DNA of 64,000 nucleotides from Sphingobacteriaceae bacterium (lineage in GTDB: Bacteria; Bacteroidota; Bacteroidia; Sphingobacteriales; Sphingobacteriaceae), in NCBI GenBank assembly GCA_947479815.1, contig CANKAT010000006.1, positions 1 to 64,000 of the forward strand. The letters are read 5' to 3'. Each line of letters opens with the position of its first letter. Within the stretch, counting starts at the first letter, position 1. The notes under the pieces were generated by a model. The model did no database searches. It had not been told where the DNA came from and saw only the letters and a list, made by a program, of their open reading frames with translations. The position numbers and the translations under genes were made by a program. This document shows positions 1 to 8,719 of this stretch, in pieces.

Positions 1-302
1 AGAGTGAAGGAACTTAGTTGTAGCCCTAAACAAATTTCTTTATCCTTTATACAAAGCGTCTTTGCGTCTTTGCGAGAGCCTTTTTTTACCTATACCCATA
101 GCAAAATTGTGGTAAGAAAACGAAGGTCCCTCACCTGCTGAAGGGCAGGGTTCGGGATGACACATGGGTTTAGCTCGGCATTTATTTTTTTTAGGCGCTA
201 TACAATCTTTTTGAGGGTATGTTTTCTTATATTCAAATCATAATTATCGAAACCTATAACCTATAAATAAAGATTTCAGTTTACATTAAAATCGAAAAAT
301 AC
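1..302. other. Intergenic region, no gene seen
   Basis: No convincing reading frame. It contains a short direct repeat of TTTGCGTC near 60-75, a 14-nt segment GAGTGAAGGAACTT (2-15) that recurs at 3612-3625, and two heptamers AACCTAT in tandem at 251-264, the same unit that fills the 31.2-kb intergenic tract. I read it as an upstream region with Bacteroidota-type intergenic repeat debris. Confidence 0.6.
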
Positions 303-1607
303 ATGAAAATAATTTACACCTTTTTATTGCTCTTACTTATACATTCCAATACTCAAGCACAGCTGAGCCAGGATGAAAAAAGTATTATCGAATATATCAA
401 AGCTCATTTTGGAGAGTCAGAAGAACTGCTAATCCAATCTGTTAATATTAACAGTGGAACTTTGAATACAGAAGGTGTCAAAAAGGTGGGTGCTATCTAC
501 CGTAAAGAACTTGATAAACTAGGGTTTACTACCGAATGGGTTAATCTGCCTGATTCGTTGCGCCGGGCTGGGCATTTGGTAGCTACCCGAAAAGGTTCAC
601 AAGGAAAACGCCTTTTTTTGATCGGGCATTTGGATACTGTTTTTGAACTGGATATGGCGTTTAGCCCCTATACAAAATTAAATGACTCTACTGCTACCGG
701 TCAAGGAGTGAATGATATGAAGGGGGGAAACATGGTCATGATTTCAGCATTAAAAGCCCTTCATTCTCTGAAACTATTAGATAATACCCAGATCATAGCC
801 TACTTCACCGGCGACGAGGAAAGTTCGGGTTCGCCGCATGCTGTGGCCAGGAAAGATTTTATTGAACGTGCCCGAACTGCTGAGATTGCTCTAGGTTTTG
901 AAGGTGCACAGGGCTTGAATACTGTGGCTGTTGCCCGTCGCGGAATTGGTGGCTGGGTTCTAGATGTAAATGCTAAAACAGGCCATTCTTCAGGAATTTT
1001 TACTGAGAGTGCAGGATATGGTGCCATTTACGAAGCTGCCAGAATAATCACGGAGTTTCGTACTCAGCTAAAAGATGAAAAGTATTTAACTTTTAATCCG
1101 GGGTTAATGAGCGCCGGATCTGAGATCAGAGTTGATAAAGCCAATGCCAAAGTTGAGGCAATAGGGAAGACTAATATCATTTCTCCTGCCGCTTATGTTG
1201 CCGGAGATCTACGCTTCATTTCAGAAGTTCAGCGTGATAAAGCAAGAGAGAAAATGAAAGCTATTACTGCTCAGAGCCTGAATGGAACCAGTTCTACTAT
1301 TACGTTTACCGATGGTCTTCCAGCTATGGAGCCAACAGAAGGCAATTACAGGCTGGTTAAATACCTGGATAAGATCTCGCGTGATATGGGTATTGGTGCA
1401 ACGCTGGCAGGTGATCCTGGATCTCGCGGAGCAGGGGATATATCTGATATTGCCAAATACGTAGATTGCTTGGATGGAATGGGTGCTTCAGGAGGCGGAG
1501 CACATAAGCCAGGTGAAGTGGTCGACCTAAAGGAGTTGCCTATCCTTGTACAGAGAGCAGCTTTAATGATCTACCGGCTGAGTCGAGCAAATTCATCATT
1601 AAACTGA
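303..1607 (+). CDS. M20 family metallopeptidase (secreted)
   Basis: A 434-residue zinc peptidase of the M20/glutamate carboxypeptidase type, expected to release amino acids from peptides or conjugates. A signal peptide (about residues 1-19, ending at the AQ junction) indicates export. Zinc-ligand motifs are visible: the GHLDTV histidine near residue 107, the aspartate of GVNDMKGG near 138, and the GDEESSGS glutamates near 170. A dimerisation domain lies in the middle and a GAGDISD-HKPGE region near the C-terminus. It heads a rightward run with the metallo-hydrolase and permease, but the gaps do not prove one operon. Exact substrate unknown. Confidence 0.88.
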   Translation: MKIIYTFLLLLLIHSNTQAQLSQDEKSIIEYIKAHFGESEELLIQSVNINSGTLNTEGVKKVGAIYRKELDKLGFTTEWVNLPDSLRRAGHLVATRKGSQGKRLFLIGHLDTVFELDMAFSPYTKLNDSTATGQGVNDMKGGNMVMISALKALHSLKLLDNTQIIAYFTGDEESSGSPHAVARKDFIERARTAEIALGFEGAQGLNTVAVARRGIGGWVLDVNAKTGHSSGIFTESAGYGAIYEAARIITEFRTQLKDEKYLTFNPGLMSAGSEIRVDKANAKVEAIGKTNIISPAAYVAGDLRFISEVQRDKAREKMKAITAQSLNGTSSTITFTDGLPAMEPTEGNYRLVKYLDKISRDMGIGATLAGDPGSRGAGDISDIAKYVDCLDGMGASGGGAHKPGEVVDLKELPILVQRAALMIYRLSRANSSLN

Positions 1608-1669
1608 TTAAGATACGCGTGCTGAAAATGCCTGGACTAATATTCTGTATCGGAATGGGTGGAATTTGG

Positions 1670-1677
1670 TACTTTTG
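1670..1677 (+). promoter_or_regulatory. Bacteroidota-type -7 promoter box (TACTTTTG)
   Basis: An exact match to TAnnTTTG lies only 5 nt before the preferred ATG at 1683. Transcription from this box would start about at the start codon, giving a leaderless or nearly leaderless message. No good -33 TTG was found, so this is a moderate call. Confidence 0.4.
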
Positions 1678-1682
1678 TAATT

Positions 1683-2321
1683 ATGATCCAAATTAAGTCA
1701 TTCGCATTTAATCCTTATCAGGAAAACACCTATATTCTTTTCGACCAAACATTGGAATGTGTGATCATTGATCCCGGAATGTATACTGGTGATGAGCAAA
1801 ATGAATTTTTGAAATTTATTTCCGACAATAAACTAAAGCCGGTTCTGCTTCTGAACACACATTGCCATATCGATCATGTTTTGGGAAACAAATTTGTTTT
1901 TGATACCTACGGATTATTGCCTCAATTTCATAAGGGAGAAGAAATTGTTCTGAATTCGGTTGTATCCTATGCACCTCAAATGGGAATTCGCTATGAAGTT
2001 TCACCACTCCCTGAAGTTTTTTTACCTGAAAGTGGTACGGTTAACTTTGGTGAATCTGAGCTTGAATTGATATTTTCACCCGGTCATTCGCCTGCTCATT
2101 TATGTTATTACAATGTAAAAGACTGCTTTTTGATTGGCGGCGATGTGTTGTTTTATCGAAGTATTGGAAGAACTGACCTTCCAGGTGGCAATCATGATCT
2201 GCTGATCACCAATATCCGTGAGAAACTATTTTCTTTACCAGATAATTGCAGGGTTTATCCGGGGCATGGACCATCAACCAGTATCGGATTTGAGAAGCAG
2301 TATAATCCTTTCCTTAGCTGA
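1683..2321 (+). CDS. MBL-fold metallo-hydrolase (glyoxalase II-like)
   Basis: A 212-residue cytosolic metallo-beta-lactamase-fold hydrolase. The metal motif HCHIDH appears near residue 59, a GHSPAHL histidine near 140, a GGDVLF aspartate near 156, and the terminal GHG motif near 196. This length and motif set fit the YcbL/GloB-like thioester hydrolase subgroup common in Bacteroidota. The frame is open from 1659, but I chose ATG 1683 because the fold starts there (MIQIKSF) and a promoter box lies between the two candidates. The permease gene starts 24 nt after it. Confidence 0.85.
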   Translation: MIQIKSFAFNPYQENTYILFDQTLECVIIDPGMYTGDEQNEFLKFISDNKLKPVLLLNTHCHIDHVLGNKFVFDTYGLLPQFHKGEEIVLNSVVSYAPQMGIRYEVSPLPEVFLPESGTVNFGESELELIFSPGHSPAHLCYYNVKDCFLIGGDVLFYRSIGRTDLPGGNHDLLITNIREKLFSLPDNCRVYPGHGPSTSIGFEKQYNPFLS

Positions 2322-2345
2322 TTCATATTACTATAGACAGATAAT

Positions 2346-3575
2346 TTGAACACCTCCTATTATATCGCCAAAAGGTATCTGTTTTCGAAGAAATCGGTCA
2401 ATGCGATCAATTTTATTTCAGGGATCTCCATGCTTGGCGTTTTTGTAGGAAGTGCTGCTCTCATCATTATTCTTTCTGTATTTAATGGTTTTGAAAACAT
2501 TGTACTCTCTATGTACAATACGTTTAGCCCTGAACTCCGAATCGAATCCCTGAAAGGAAAAACCTTTGATCCTGGGAATACTCATTTCCTGACTTTGAAA
2601 AATGATAAACGTATTATTAACTATACTGAAGTATTACAAGAAAAGGCTTTGGTACGTTATGGTGAAAGTCAGTCTATTGCTCTAGTAAAGGGTGTTAGCG
2701 AGGGTTTTATGAAAAATAAAAGCGGTCTGGATTCAGTAATTTCTAGTGGAAGTTTTACCTTATGGTCTAGGGGTCAGGATATGGCGGTGATAGGTTATGC
2801 CTTACAAAATTTTTTATCCATTAACCTGAATAATGAATTTCAAAGTCTTGATGTTTATTCACCCAGAAAAGGAGCTTTAAACCCATTGAATCCTGCCGAT
2901 GAGTTCAATGTGCGTTCCATTTATCCATCCGGTGTTTTTGCGGTTCAGCAAGAATTTGATAATACAATGATTGTTCCCATACGTTTTGCGCGCGAATTGC
3001 TTGGTGAGAATAAACTCGTATCCTATATCGAGATAAATGCTGCTAAGAATGTTGTTATTGATGATCTTCAGAAGGAGATTGAAAAATCACTTGGCAAGGA
3101 ATTCCTGGTCAAGAACCGCAGCCAGCAAAACGAATTATTGTATAAAATTCTGAATTCCGAAAAGTGGGCCATCTTCCTGATCCTTACATTTGTGTTGATC
3201 ATCGCAATCTTTAATATTATTGGATCCTTAACCATGTTGGTTATCGATAAGCGCAAAGATATTGCCATTTTAAGCAGCTTGGGAGCAGATAAATCCTTGA
3301 TTCGGGGTATTTTCTTCATTGAAGGAATGATGATCTCCATGTTTGGATGCATTCTTGGAATGTTTGCCGGATTAATCTTTATCCTGCTTCAGCAACAATT
3401 TGGGTTTATTGCCATGTCGGGTACAAATCTGATGGTCGATACCTATCCGGTTGGGATCAAGCTAACTGATTTTGTTCTTGTATTTGGAACCGTACTGCTG
3501 GTTTCGGTAATCGCTTCTGCTATCTCATCTACACTGAGTGTGAAGAATTCAATGAATTTGAGGGAGGATTTGTAG
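2346..3575 (+). CDS. ABC transporter permease, LolC/LolE-FtsX type
   Basis: A 409-residue inner-membrane permease with an N-terminal transmembrane helix (about 25-48), a large periplasmic domain (about 50-265), and three C-terminal helices of the FtsX fold (about 275-295, 320-350, 375-395). This architecture matches the lipoprotein-releasing LolC/E family, which extracts lipoproteins for outer-membrane sorting. Translation appears to start at TTG 2346, since the conserved N-terminus (NTSYYIAKRYLFS) has no upstream ATG in frame. No ATPase (LolD) gene is adjacent. The last 48 bp of this gene recur at 4845-4892, beyond the repeat block. Confidence 0.87.
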   Translation: MNTSYYIAKRYLFSKKSVNAINFISGISMLGVFVGSAALIIILSVFNGFENIVLSMYNTFSPELRIESLKGKTFDPGNTHFLTLKNDKRIINYTEVLQEKALVRYGESQSIALVKGVSEGFMKNKSGLDSVISSGSFTLWSRGQDMAVIGYALQNFLSINLNNEFQSLDVYSPRKGALNPLNPADEFNVRSIYPSGVFAVQQEFDNTMIVPIRFARELLGENKLVSYIEINAAKNVVIDDLQKEIEKSLGKEFLVKNRSQQNELLYKILNSEKWAIFLILTFVLIIAIFNIIGSLTMLVIDKRKDIAILSSLGADKSLIRGIFFIEGMMISMFGCILGMFAGLIFILLQQQFGFIAMSGTNLMVDTYPVGIKLTDFVLVFGTVLLVSVIASAISSTLSVKNSMNLREDL

Positions 3576-3581
3576 GTTATA
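3534..3581 (+). repeat. Permease 3'-end repeat, copy 1 (within the gene)
   Basis: This 48-bp segment covers the permease's last codons, its stop codon and a few bases after it. It matches 4845-4892 at 46 of 48 positions. The two differences still give an open reading with the same ending (LREDL then stop). Confidence 0.85.
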
Positions 3582-4076
3582 AAGGTCTATCTGGGGCAGG
3601 CATTCTGACCGGAGTGAAGGAACTTTGTTTTATGAAGTATAGTTTTCCGCTCATAGCTGCACAATGCGGTTAATACTATTTTTATTCTCCTCCACGCTTG
3701 CTACAAAGGAGTCCTACGGACACAGACCTTTAATAACCTCTCTTCCGCATTGTCCCGTCCCGATAGCTATCGGGAGCAGTGTTATAAATGGTAGGCAACT
3801 AAATCCAGGCACAGGAAAACTTATTTCAATCTTAAACAAATCGTCCATTCACTGAACCTCCGTTCACCTCTCTTCCGCATTGACTGGTGCGGCAATTACA
3901 ACCCTAGCCCTCGCAGAACCTTTCATAGCAGCAGGCGCAGCGGTAGCGTTTATTCGCTGTTTTTTTATTGTTTTTTAAAGGTGCTCATGGTCTCGTCGTA
4001 CCGCCTCGGCATGGTTATTTTTTGCTACAGAAAAAGAACTAAGCCCCCGCGGCCATGAGCGGAATGAAATGATAAA

Positions 4077-4097
4077 ATGCTTGGTAACACCAAGCAT
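4077..4097. repeat. Perfect hairpin in repeat copy A
   Basis: ATGCTTGGT (4077-4085) and ACCAAGCAT (4089-4097) form a 9-bp stem around a 3-nt loop. The same hairpin, with different length and loop, occurs at 4657-4683 and 33779-33799. Confidence 0.75.
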
Positions 4098-4656
4098 AAG
4101 AAACATAAATTTATTTTACAATAATTTATATGTCAATATTTTGTGTCTTTTGTCTTGAAACAAAAGGCACCAAAAGTTCAAGAAAGAACGATGCTTCCAC
4201 CGCTCCAAAAGAGTCCTACGGACACAGGGCAAAACACCTGGCCCGCCGTTCTTTCATCCCACCGCGCGGGAATTGTAGTTCATTTAATATTAATTCTTTT
4301 TAGTTAAAATCTGACAGGCTACAAAGGTGAACGTTAGTGGGGGGTTATGAACGTTCATCCACAAACGGCCGCGTACAGGGCTATAATTTTTGTTTTGAAA
4401 TGAAATTAGAGCTAACGCCCTGTCCAATGCCGCGCAAGTCGGTTAATACAATTTTTATTCTCCGACACGCTAACTCAGACCTTTAATAACCTCTCTTCCG
4501 CATTGTCCCGATAGCTATCGGGAGTAAGTGCGGCAATTACTGTCCTAGCCTTCGTAGAACCTTTCATAGCAGCAGGCGCAGCGGTAGCATTTTGGTTCTT
4601 TTTTGCTACAGAAAAAGAACTAGGCCCCCGCGGCTATGAGCGGAATGAAATTATAA

Positions 4657-4683
4657 AATGCTTGGTGGGTACCACCAAGCATT
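4657..4683. repeat. Perfect hairpin in repeat copy B
   Basis: A 12-bp perfect stem (4657-4668 with 4672-4683) around GTA. It extends the GCTTGGT stem of copy A by further GG/CC pairs, so the two copies differ while pairing is kept. Confidence 0.75.
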
Positions 4684-4844
4684 GGGTAAATTAGTTATTT
4701 GATAAAAATTTGTTTTTTGCCTTTGGTCCTAGGGACTCCTTTGGAGCAAAGAGTATTTGTGTCTTTTGTCTTGAAACAAAAGCCACCAATGCCGAATCGC
4801 CCTTCAGCCCCGAGACCATGAAGACCTATAAAAAAAATAAAATC

Positions 4845-4892
4845 CTGAGTGTGATGAATTCAATCAATTTGAGGGAGGATTTGTAGGTTATA
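4845..4892 (+). repeat. Permease 3'-end repeat, copy 2 (outside the gene)
   Basis: A detached copy of the permease's last 13 codons plus stop, reading LSVMNSINLREDL against LSVKNSMNLREDL in the gene. It sits just downstream of the repeat block, so the block is bracketed by direct repeats. It could be a target duplication, the remnant of a tandem permease paralogue, or a recombination scar. Confidence 0.8.
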
Positions 4893-4948
4893 TTTTATTA
4901 TTAAATTGCGACAATCAACCTAATCCAATTACTATTAATCCTAAAGCA

Positions 4949-5221
4949 ATGAAGAAACTCATCGTAAACCTATTATTACTAATTTTTGTTGTTTCCTTGA
5001 ATTCTTGTGCTACCATTATTGGAGGAAAAGTATCTGAATATCAAAGAATTAAGCCTTTAGCCGGAGAGCCTTCACGCAAGATTCGTGGGGTTGCATTAGT
5101 AGCAGATATACTATTATTCTGGCCCGGAGCAATTGTGGATTTTGCAACTGGAGCCATTTACCAGCCAGATAAGGGAACCGAAGCCAAAAAGGCTGATACC
5201 AATAAGCCTAAAATGTTGTAG
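4949..5221 (+). CDS. Small lipoprotein, function unknown
   Basis: A 90-residue protein with a lipoprotein signal peptide (lipobox LNSC, Cys about residue 19), followed by ATIIGGK, a pattern seen in small envelope lipoproteins. A hydrophobic stretch at about residues 50-70 could be a membrane segment. The ATG at 4949 gives a standard KK-rich signal start. It stands alone between the repeat block and a convergent epimerase gene. No catalytic motif seen. Confidence 0.7.
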   Translation: MKKLIVNLLLLIFVVSLNSCATIIGGKVSEYQRIKPLAGEPSRKIRGVALVADILLFWPGAIVDFATGAIYQPDKGTEAKKADTNKPKML

Positions 5222-5338
5222 AATACAAACTCTTTTTTCCCTGGATTGTCTATCGATTATCAAAATTGATTTTCGGTACAACATTAATTCGCTGTTGTAC
5301 GATTATATCATCATATTAAACTTGATTGACAGATCGAA

Positions 5339-6304
5339 TTAAAAATATCTGTTTGGTATGAGGTAATTTTTAACATAATCCTCAATCCCTGCTTCCAAAC
5401 TATAAAAATCAAGGCTATAACCGATTGATCTTAATTTTTCCATGCTTGCTTCAGTAAAATACTGATACTTTTCCCGGATATCTTCCGGTGTAGGAACAAA
5501 TGAAACAGTGACTGTTGCATCCATTGCATGAAATGTATTCTTTGCCAGGTCAAGGAAGGTTCTTGCCTTACCGGTTCCCAAATTATAAATTCCAGAATCT
5601 TTACGGTGCTGCATCATAAAATACAAGACGCTTACCAAGTCTTTGATATACACAAAATCACGCATCTGTTCGCCATCCTTAAAATCAGGATTATGTGATT
5701 GAAATAATTTCATGGAACCTGTTTGGCGGATCTGATTGAAGGTATGAAATATCACGGAGGCCATTCTTCCCTTATGATATTCATTCGGACCATACACATT
5801 GAAAAACTTCAGTCCTGCCCAGAAATATGGTTTTTTTCCCTGCTTTAAAGCCCAGTTATCGAAATCATTTTTCGAGTCGCCGTAAGGATTCAGGGGTTTT
5901 AGCATTGGAATCTTTGATTCATCATCATCATATCCCTGTTCTCCTAATCCGTAGGTAGCTGCTGAAGAAGCGTAAACGAAAGGAAGTCCAAATTCAATGC
6001 AGATATTCCAGATAGTCTTGGTATAATCCAGGTTCAAACGATTGAATAATTCCTTGTCCATTTCTGAAGTATCGGTACGCGCACCAATATGGAATACGAA
6101 CTGTACGTGAAGCTGATTTTCAACTAGCCAATCAGCAAAAACCTCTCGTTCTACTTGTTTGGAATAACGCTTACCCTCGAAATTTTTATTTTTGATCTCA
6201 CTAGAAAAATCATCGACCAGCACCAGATCGTAAAAACCTTCATCGTTTAGTTTTTGAACTAAACAACTTCCAATAAATCCTGCTGCTCCTGTAATAATGA
6301 TCAT
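5339..6304 (-). CDS. rfaD: ADP-L-glycero-D-manno-heptose 6-epimerase
   Basis: A 321-residue NAD(P)-dependent short-chain epimerase that makes the heptose precursor of the lipopolysaccharide core. The nucleotide-binding motif GAAGFIGS is at residues 6-13. A YGDSKNDFD segment gives the Tyr-x-x-x-Lys catalytic pair near residues 141-145, and VYGPNEYHKG is typical of HldD/RfaD. Length is normal for the family. It is 27 nt downstream of mqnD on the same strand, so co-transcription is possible although the pathways differ. Confidence 0.9.
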   Translation of the reverse strand: MIIITGAAGFIGSCLVQKLNDEGFYDLVLVDDFSSEIKNKNFEGKRYSKQVEREVFADWLVENQLHVQFVFHIGARTDTSEMDKELFNRLNLDYTKTIWNICIEFGLPFVYASSAATYGLGEQGYDDDESKIPMLKPLNPYGDSKNDFDNWALKQGKKPYFWAGLKFFNVYGPNEYHKGRMASVIFHTFNQIRQTGSMKLFQSHNPDFKDGEQMRDFVYIKDLVSVLYFMMQHRKDSGIYNLGTGKARTFLDLAKNTFHAMDATVTVSFVPTPEDIREKYQYFTEASMEKLRSIGYSLDFYSLEAGIEDYVKNYLIPNRYF

Positions 6305-6331
6305 GCTAAATGATTAATTCTATCTATACAA

Positions 6332-7291
6332 TTATAAGAATAAGATTTGTTTCGTTTCGGGGATGATTCCTAGTTTGTGTGCTTCGTTAAAGAAAGTTTG
6401 AACGGCCTTCCTTCCCACCTCACCTAAATCAATTGAAAATTTATTGACATAAAGTTCAATGTGTTTGTTGATCACCTCTTTACTCATTTCCTGTGAAAGT
6501 GAGCAGATAAAATCCATTCCAGATTCCGGATGATCAAAAGCATAGTGAACACTTCGTTTAATGATGCGGTTTACTTTTTGTTTTATATTTTCAGGAAGCT
6601 CTCTTTTAACCATAATACCACCTAAGGGAATTGGTCCCTGAGTCAAATCTTCCCAAAATTCGCCTAAATCGATAATCTTTTTCAGACCTTTTTCCTGGTA
6701 AGTGAAGCGATTTTCATGGATGATCACGCCCATATCGATCTGATGATTCAATAAGGCTGATTCAATTTCAAAGAATTTCATCTCGATCTTATTTTTCGCT
6801 TCAGGGAAGGCCAGGCTTAACAGACAATTGGCGGTGGTGTATTTGCCGGGAATGCCAATGCGGAGGTCTGAGGTTGGAGGTCGGAGGTCGGAAGTCTGAG
6901 GTCGGAGGTCGGAGGTCTGAGGTTGGAGGTCTGAGGTCTGAGGTCTGAGGTCGGAGGTCTGAGGTTGGAGGTCTGAGGTGGGAGGTCTGAGGTTTTGCAA
7001 ACCATCATTTGAAATATAGTCTTCATTCTCGCAAATGAGTAATGGCCCAACTCCAAATCCAAGAGCACTTCCTGAATCAAGCAACACATATTTTTCAGTG
7101 AGATAGGCATAGGCATGAAAGCTCAGTTTGGTGATATCGAGCTCAGCCCGGAAGGCTTTTTGATTAAGTGTTTCAACATCATCAAATACCACATCGAAAC
7201 TCAAGCCTTCAGTATCGATTTTTTGATGGATCATGGCATCAAAAATGAAGGTATCGTTAGGGCATGGAGAAAATCCGAGGCTTAGTTTCAT
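6332..7291 (-). CDS. mqnD: 1,4-dihydroxy-6-naphthoate synthase with in-frame heptamer insert
   Basis: MqnD cleaves cyclic dehypoxanthine futalosine to 1,4-dihydroxy-6-naphthoate in the futalosine route to menaquinone. The periplasmic-binding-protein-like fold is recognisable from the start (LGFSPCPNDTFIFDAM), TKLSFHAY, GIPGKYTTAN and IHENRFTY. Family members are about 275 residues; this one is 319. The extra 44 residues (about 101-144) are PQTSDLR-type heptads encoded by 19 tandem 7-bp units, placed just before the conserved GIPGKYTTAN. The start overlaps mqnB's stop by 4 nt. A change of one or two units would shift the frame. Confidence 0.9.
   Translation of the reverse strand: MKLSLGFSPCPNDTFIFDAMIHQKIDTEGLSFDVVFDDVETLNQKAFRAELDITKLSFHAYAYLTEKYVLLDSGSALGFGVGPLLICENEDYISNDGLQNLRPPTSDLQPQTSDLRPQTSDLQPQTSDLRPQTSDLRPPTSDLRIGIPGKYTTANCLLSLAFPEAKNKIEMKFFEIESALLNHQIDMGVIIHENRFTYQEKGLKKIIDLGEFWEDLTQGPIPLGGIMVKRELPENIKQKVNRIIKRSVHYAFDHPESGMDFICSLSQEMSKEVINKHIELYVNKFSIDLGEVGRKAVQTFFNEAHKLGIIPETKQILFL
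6861..6993. repeat. Heptanucleotide tandem array inside mqnD (19 units)
   Basis: Nineteen consecutive 7-bp units on the plus strand, mostly CTGAGGT, CGGAGGT or TGGAGGT. Since 3 units equal 21 bp, the protein shows a 7-residue repeat (P-[PQ]-T-S-D-L-[QR]). Only multiples of three units keep the frame. Confidence 0.95.
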
Positions 7292-7932
7292 GAATCAAAA
7301 AGATGTATCAGCGTATCATTTAACGTATTCACTGCAAGTTCAATATTCCAGTTTGCCCGGTTGCGTCGTTCCATAAAATTTGAAATTGCCCGGATCTGTA
7401 TGCACGAGGTATGGGCTTGTTCACAGGCATAAAAAAAGGCTGCACCTTCCATACTTTCAATTTCTGGATTGAAATGGGAAATGGTTTTTGAAATGGAAAG
7501 CTCATTTCCATGTACTTTATTAACAGTAATTGCTTTAACTTCTTGAAGGTTTCGGTGTTTTGTAAATAATGGGTTGGGCTTTGGTAAATACGTGCTCTTA
7601 CCAAGTCCGAGCATTTCTATAGATAAAAATTCGTCTCCATCTTCAGCACCTAACTCAACAAATGTATCTTCTTTAACCAGGCAAATAGCTCCGGGTTTAA
7701 GATTGGGATTAAAACTTCCTGCTATGCCGGCGTTTATAGCCAGGTCAAAATGTTCTTCTGAAAAGGCTTTACCCAGTGAAAATGCAGTGGGTACCATTCC
7801 GGCACCTGTTACGAGTACTTTTATTTGGTAATTCCGTATGGTTTTTTCATGAGGGGGCACATCGCTAAAAGAGAAATGTGTCAGAAAGGGTTCTATCTCG
7901 GCCCTAGTTGCGGCAACAAGTAGTATTTTCAT
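7288..7932 (-). CDS. mqnB: Futalosine hydrolase
   Basis: A 214-residue nucleosidase of the MTA/SAH-nucleosidase fold. It removes hypoxanthine from futalosine, the step before MqnC in menaquinone synthesis. Visible motifs are VTGAGMVPTAF (residues 41-51), NAGIAGSF near 87 (purine-site glycines) and ESMEGAAFFYAC near 158, where the glutamates bind the ribose. The last residue assignments are from family knowledge. The 4-nt stop/start overlap with mqnD indicates translational coupling and supports the pathway call for both. Confidence 0.88.
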   Translation of the reverse strand: MKILLVAATRAEIEPFLTHFSFSDVPPHEKTIRNYQIKVLVTGAGMVPTAFSLGKAFSEEHFDLAINAGIAGSFNPNLKPGAICLVKEDTFVELGAEDGDEFLSIEMLGLGKSTYLPKPNPLFTKHRNLQEVKAITVNKVHGNELSISKTISHFNPEIESMEGAAFFYACEQAHTSCIQIRAISNFMERRNRANWNIELAVNTLNDTLIHLFDS

Positions 7933-8068
7933 GCTGCAATTTACGCAATTCGCGTCATTTGTGCTTAAGGATTTTTCGTGATTAACCTTTTGATTGTTAG
8001 CATAAACTAAGCGGTTAACAAGCTTTGCGATGCATAGCTAAAATGAATATTCGTATAAGCCCTCTTTT

Positions 8069-8581
8069 TTAAAAATAAAACCCTAAATGTGTTGCCACAT
8101 TTGTCATATCAACCACGATTGGTTCTTTCTGACCATCTGATATAAACAATCCACATAGATCGAAGTTATTCAGATCTATAATAGTATAAGCAGAATTAGC
8201 TGTTTTAAATCGGAGGTATCTTGCATTAATAACCTCTATAACCTTGATTTTAGGATAATATTTTTTTAATACATCTCTTGAATACTTCATCTGGTAAAAG
8301 CAATCATGTTGTATGCTGTCAAATATTTTTTTACTGTTTATTTCTATATATTTTTTAGATTGAACTTTATCGGTATTAAAAAAAACTGCAGCCGGAAAAT
8401 CTATGGTGATAGTATCTTTAAAGCTGCTGGATGGTTTTCCTTGTATGATTCTGACTGAATCAAGTTTAGTGGGTAGAACCTCTTTATTTTGTATATCATT
8501 TGTGCAGGAATTTGAAAGTAGAATGAACACCAGTAGCGGGAGGTAGTTTATCAGGCCTTTAATTCCATATTCAATCTTCAT
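8069..8581 (-). CDS. Lipoprotein, function unknown
   Basis: A 170-residue protein with a lipoprotein signal (lipobox LSNSC, Cys about residue 26 from the chosen ATG at 8581). The frame extends two codons further to a TTG at 8587, but the ATG is the simpler choice. No domain recognised. It is separated from the DUF5777 gene by a likely terminator and is probably its own unit. Confidence 0.65.
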   Translation of the reverse strand: MKIEYGIKGLINYLPLLVFILLSNSCTNDIQNKEVLPTKLDSVRIIQGKPSSSFKDTITIDFPAAVFFNTDKVQSKKYIEINSKKIFDSIQHDCFYQMKYSRDVLKKYYPKIKVIEVINARYLRFKTANSAYTIIDLNNFDLCGLFISDGQKEPIVVDMTNVATHLGFYF

Positions 8582-8648
8582 GTCCAAAATTTAAATTTTT
8601 GAAAGGAGCTTACCCAAAAAATAGGTATCTCCGTGTAATTATTAATTG

Positions 8649-8688
8649 AAAAACCAACCTTCCTTTTTATTGGGTCGGTTGGTTTTTT
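8649..8688 (-). terminator. Rho-independent terminator after the DUF5777 gene
   Basis: AACCAACC (8652-8659) pairs with GGTTGGTT (8677-8684) across a 17-nt loop. It has an A/T run on each flank and lies just downstream of the leftward DUF5777 gene. Confidence 0.65.
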
Positions 8689-8719
8689 ACAGATAATAAA
8701 TTCTAATTCTATACTAAAT

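Larger units (their letters stand above)
3582..4844. repeat. Dispersed repeat block, copies A and B
   Basis: No supported gene. Copy A (about 3640-4330) and partial copy B (about 4370-4800) share blocks in the same order: a CCTTTAATAACCTCTCTTCCGCATTG segment, a CCCGATAGCTATCGGG palindrome (3759-3774 and 4507-4522), a block around GCAGCAGGCGCAGCGGTAGC, a GCTACAGAAAAAGAACTA segment, a GCTTGGT hairpin, and a CTTTTGTCTTGAAACAAAAG foldback. A third copy lies inverted at 33560-34175. About 150 bp from 3797 to 3948 is near identical to the inverse of 33887-34022. The small open frame at 3664-3855 is inside the repeat and is not credible. Confidence 0.8.

Noticed and set aside
3664-3855. Possible 63-aa gene in the repeat block
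   Set aside because: It lies wholly in repeated, palindrome-rich DNA, and the inverted copy at 34 kb does not keep the frame.
4311-4440. Integron attC-like site, suggested by GTTAG and CTAAC near palindromes
   Set aside because: The R and L core spacings do not fit, and no integron integrase or cassette layout is seen.
6861-6993. CRISPR array
   Set aside because: Units are 7 bp and contiguous with no spacers; the tract at 31.2 kb was rejected on the same grounds.
6817-7116. Second frame of 99 codons across the mqnD array
   Set aside because: The 7-bp repeat has no stop codons in this frame, so the openness is automatic; it is a shadow of mqnD.
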